From assembly GCA_964431735.1 (NCBI GenBank), contig CAYSLJ010000238.1:1-7791 (forward strand): a stretch of 7,791 bases of DNA. Direction: 5' to 3'. Shown one piece after another: positions 5,426 through 7,791 of this stretch (the stretch's first letter is position 1; each line of letters begins with the position of its first letter). The notes below the pieces were generated by a model. It was not told the origin of the DNA and searched no databases. It worked only from the letters and a program-made list of their open reading frames with translations. The position numbers and the translations under genes were made by a program. Source of the stretch: CALARM01 sp964431735 (GTDB lineage Bacteria > Vulcanimicrobiota > SpSt-956 > JAKJGF01).

Positions 5426-7791
5426 CTATGTATTTTTTGACCTTAAAAATAACTCTCTGGCTTTATCCGGGTAATGGAGTACATTTATACCTTTAGACTT
5501 TTTTATACTAACAAAACTATCATCCAGCCATTTAATAAAACCAGGGTTATCCTGAACAAATTTTGTATTAACCGGATCTTTACACCAGCTACTATATTCC
5601 GGAAAATTCTCAAGAAAATTATTTATAACTTTATCTTGTTTTAGATCTACCCGGGGTATATTTTCTGGTATAACCTGCCCTTTGTCTCCAGATGGAACTT
5701 TATCATTTCTATCTGGCTTTATATCACTATCAGATATAGTCTTTGCCGGAGATGTTGTATCCTGCTTTATTCCCTGTGTAGTGGCAGGTGTATCAGAAGG
5801 TAATAAAGGTATTTTCCTGTCAAGTATATCGACATAATCTGAATAATTTTCAATTTCCGGCCATTTTACTGCCCCGCCTTCTTTGAGATAATTATCTATT
5901 ATATAATTATATTGTTCCCTGAATTCAGATGAAGCAATTCTGGAGCGAAATTCTGCTTCGTTTACTCTGAAAAATTTAAGTTCTTTGAATTCATCTACAG
6001 GTTTTTTACTATTAATAGAAATTTTCTTCAAAAATTCCTGTTTTTTCTTTGCTACAAAAGCCCGTCTCTCCTGCATAAGCATACTAAAGGCTTCTGCTGA
6101 GGACTCTGTAGGATTTTTGACTTTGTTAGCATATTTACTGATATTATGGGAAACCTCATCGTAAAATGGCGATTTTTTATTGCTAAAAGGTATTTTCTCC
6201 AAACGCTCAGATAAATTTATATGACTCTTGATACTTGAAGGTTCTAAATAAAAAATGTCATTAAATGTTTTATTTAAATCATTAATATTCAATCCATATT
6301 CAAAGGTATTATTAAGCTCTTTCAGCTTATTCATAATTAACTCGTTGTTTCTTGGTAATTCCCTGTCTAAAAGATGAGTAAGTAATTTTTTCTCTTTCTC
6401 CGTGAAATTACTTCCAGCTGAATTTAAAAAATCTTTTGTTATTTTAATCATTTCTAGATTTTTTTCCTGACCAAGGACATAATCAAGTCTATGAAAAACT
6501 TCATGATTAAACGTATCAATCCATTTATTTTTGACTTTCACTACTTCCCTGGAATAATTTTCTATTAACGTCAGGTTATTTTCGAGTTCTACATTGCTCA
6601 AACCACGTTTTTGCAATTCTTTAAGTTCTTTTATTTTCTTATTAATATTACCGATAGTTTCATCTATATTCTGGCTTTTTAACTGTTTTATAAGTGCCGT
6701 ATCAGCATATTTATTTTCAAATTCAAACATTTCCTTATTTAATGTCTTACTGTTTAAAATTATCTTACCTTCTGCAGATTTGCAAACACCAAGTGTCTTT
6801 TGGGAAGCTACTCCATCTACATCTACATAGGTAAAATCACTATTTATATAAATACCTTCTATTAATGATTTTTCATTTCTACCAGCCATTTCTTTTAATC
6901 TTGCTTTCATACCGGGAGGAAACATATCTATTGCTTCCTGTATCCATTTTGTCTGTACCTCATCACCATAAATATTTATACTCACCCCATCTGATAATTT
7001 AGCTGAATTCAGAATACGCTTATTAACCTCGTTGCTTTCATGTATAAAATGCATAACAGTAGATTTGAAAGAGACATCATTTGTATTCTTCCCGGCTTTC
7101 TCAAATTGTGTCTTTAATAAAGCTTCCAACTCTTCACTGGTAAAACTTTTATTCTGTAACAGACTATCTAAAGAATCTTTTAAAAAAGAAAATTCACCAA
7201 CACAGGCATGATTTTCTAAATATTCTATATTACCGGTATTAAATTCATATGTCTTATGATAGAAATTTTTCTTTACTTCATAAGTGATTTCATCAAAACT
7301 TTTCTCCGGTCCCTGAGCTATTTTAGATACATCATCATCTGTTTCCCGGCTCCTATAATCATTTATATCCTTTTGACGAATTTCATCTATATTATCTTTG
7401 GAAGGTCTCTTTATCTCTACTCCTTCATCCCCGGCTTTAGTTTCCTTTACCTCATCCACTGTTCCTTTCTTGCCATCCATTTCCTTTACAGAAGATTCTT
7501 CTCCGGCCGGTTTCTCAGGAGTCTTCACACTTCTCTTATGTTCCAGAACAGATTTTATCTCTTCATCATTAAAGCCTGCATTTTTTAACTTCTGTGTCAC
7601 TTCTGCCTCATTATGAGTTCCTTCCGAAAGTATCTCCTTTGCCTTAGTAAACTTCTCAGGGTCTTTAATCTTTCCCTCAAGGCCATCTAATGTATCTCCC
7701 TTTACCTTCGGCATAACCTTACCGAGAATATGTTCCCCTGCCTTAAGACCTGTTCCCATAACAACACTCGTGGCAAATCCCATACCTCCCT
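5426..7791 (-). CDS. Putative polymorphic toxin with ATLF/M34-like zinc metallopeptidase domain (5' end probably outside window)
   Basis: Visible product is 785 aa from the ATG at 7783, but the frame stays open to the window edge (preceding codons GGA GGT). The only SD-like GGGAGG lies one base from that ATG, too close for initiation, so the true start is probably upstream. Residues 1-25 are Gly-rich and hydrophobic; about 85-160 is a Lys/Glu/Asp-rich linker. From about 275 the pattern resembles the lethal-factor/PPEP fold: an amphipathic stretch ending MFPPGM, short beta-like segments (310-345), a helical insertion, then HEVFH (427-431) followed by D434. ESSAEAF (560-566) matches the lethal-factor EFFAEAF block, so predicted zinc ligands are H427, H431 and E560, with E428 as base. 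A conserved FREQYNYII...WPEIENY module (621-647) follows, then a Pro/Asp/Lys linker (660-715) and a tail with two Phe/Pro/Trp motifs (NFLENFPEY, QDNPGFIKWL). The peptidase call is moderately secure; the toxin role is inferred from truncated paralogues and the adjacent candidate immunity gene. Confidence 0.75.
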   Translation of the reverse strand, partial: GGMGFATSVVMGTGLKAGEHILGKVMPKVKGDTLDGLEGKIKDPEKFTKAKEILSEGTHNEAEVTQKLKNAGFNDEEIKSVLEHKRSVKTPEKPAGEESSVKEMDGKKGTVDEVKETKAGDEGVEIKRPSKDNIDEIRQKDINDYRSRETDDDVSKIAQGPEKSFDEITYEVKKNFYHKTYEFNTGNIEYLENHACVGEFSFLKDSLDSLLQNKSFTSEELEALLKTQFEKAGKNTNDVSFKSTVMHFIHESNEVNKRILNSAKLSDGVSINIYGDEVQTKWIQEAIDMFPPGMKARLKEMAGRNEKSLIEGIYINSDFTYVDVDGVASQKTLGVCKSAEGKIILNSKTLNKEMFEFENKYADTALIKQLKSQNIDETIGNINKKIKELKELQKRGLSNVELENNLTLIENYSREVVKVKNKWIDTFNHEVFHRLDYVLGQEKNLEMIKITKDFLNSAGSNFTEKEKKLLTHLLDRELPRNNELIMNKLKELNNTFEYGLNINDLNKTFNDIFYLEPSSIKSHINLSERLEKIPFSNKKSPFYDEVSHNISKYANKVKNPTESSAEAFSMLMQERRAFVAKKKQEFLKKISINSKKPVDEFKELKFFRVNEAEFRSRIASSEFREQYNYIIDNYLKEGGAVKWPEIENYSDYVDILDRKIPLLPSDTPATTQGIKQDTTSPAKTISDSDIKPDRNDKVPSGDKGQVIPENIPRVDLKQDKVINNFLENFPEYSSWCKDPVNTKFVQDNPGFIKWLDDSFVSIKKSKGINVLHYPDKARELFLRSKNT

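Noticed and set aside
7785..7790. GGGAGG as the SD for an ATG at 7783
   Set aside because: Only one base separates it from the ATG, and the frame is open upstream; it reads better as Gly-Gly codons within a longer gene.

Overview
The window is AT-rich bacterial DNA with heavy ATA/AGA/TTA codon use, and every supported gene lies on the minus strand, so it is read from high to low coordinates. It carries no taxonomic marker. Base composition and the scattered GTGANNN heptamer repeats fit a low-GC anaerobe or an uncultured lineage, but the phylum cannot be named from this sequence.

The content looks like a polymorphic-toxin/immunity locus. The head gene (5426 to the window edge) encodes a protein of at least 785 aa. 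It has a Gly-rich start, a Lys/Glu-rich linker, a zinc metallopeptidase domain resembling the anthrax lethal factor/Pro-Pro endopeptidase group (HEVFH, then ESSAE), a conserved WPEIENY module, and a unique tail. Directly downstream is a 193-aa protein (4782-5363) of a small family that recurs throughout the window, taken here as the candidate immunity family.

The rest looks like cassettes that have lost their fronts. After a 28-bp near-palindrome of GTNACGC heptamers (4693-4721) comes a second toxin-like gene (2868-4568). It keeps the HEFCH motif and third-ligand glutamate but lacks the N-terminal part of the peptidase domain, and it ends in a different tail. Three candidate immunity genes follow: two with duplicated domains (1943-2818 and 1089-1904) and one cut short (815-1033). 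A second heptamer array (749-783) sits exactly between that truncated immunity gene and a third toxin remnant (538-744), which retains only the WPEIENY module and another new tail. The remnant overlaps the start of a last, C-terminally shortened immunity homologue (237-548). The left end (1-236) holds only repeats: a heptamer hairpin (54-95), another inverted repeat (106-137), and the edge of a further heptamer array (1-11).

The window therefore holds three toxin-like bodies with three unrelated tails, seven copies of one immunity-like domain, and heptamer palindromes at the cassette boundaries. The best candidate for something undescribed is this pairing of an ATLF-like peptidase toxin with its multi-copy immunity family, laid out as cassettes separated by heptamer hairpins. 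Toxin, immunity and recombination roles are inferences from sequence pattern and gene order.
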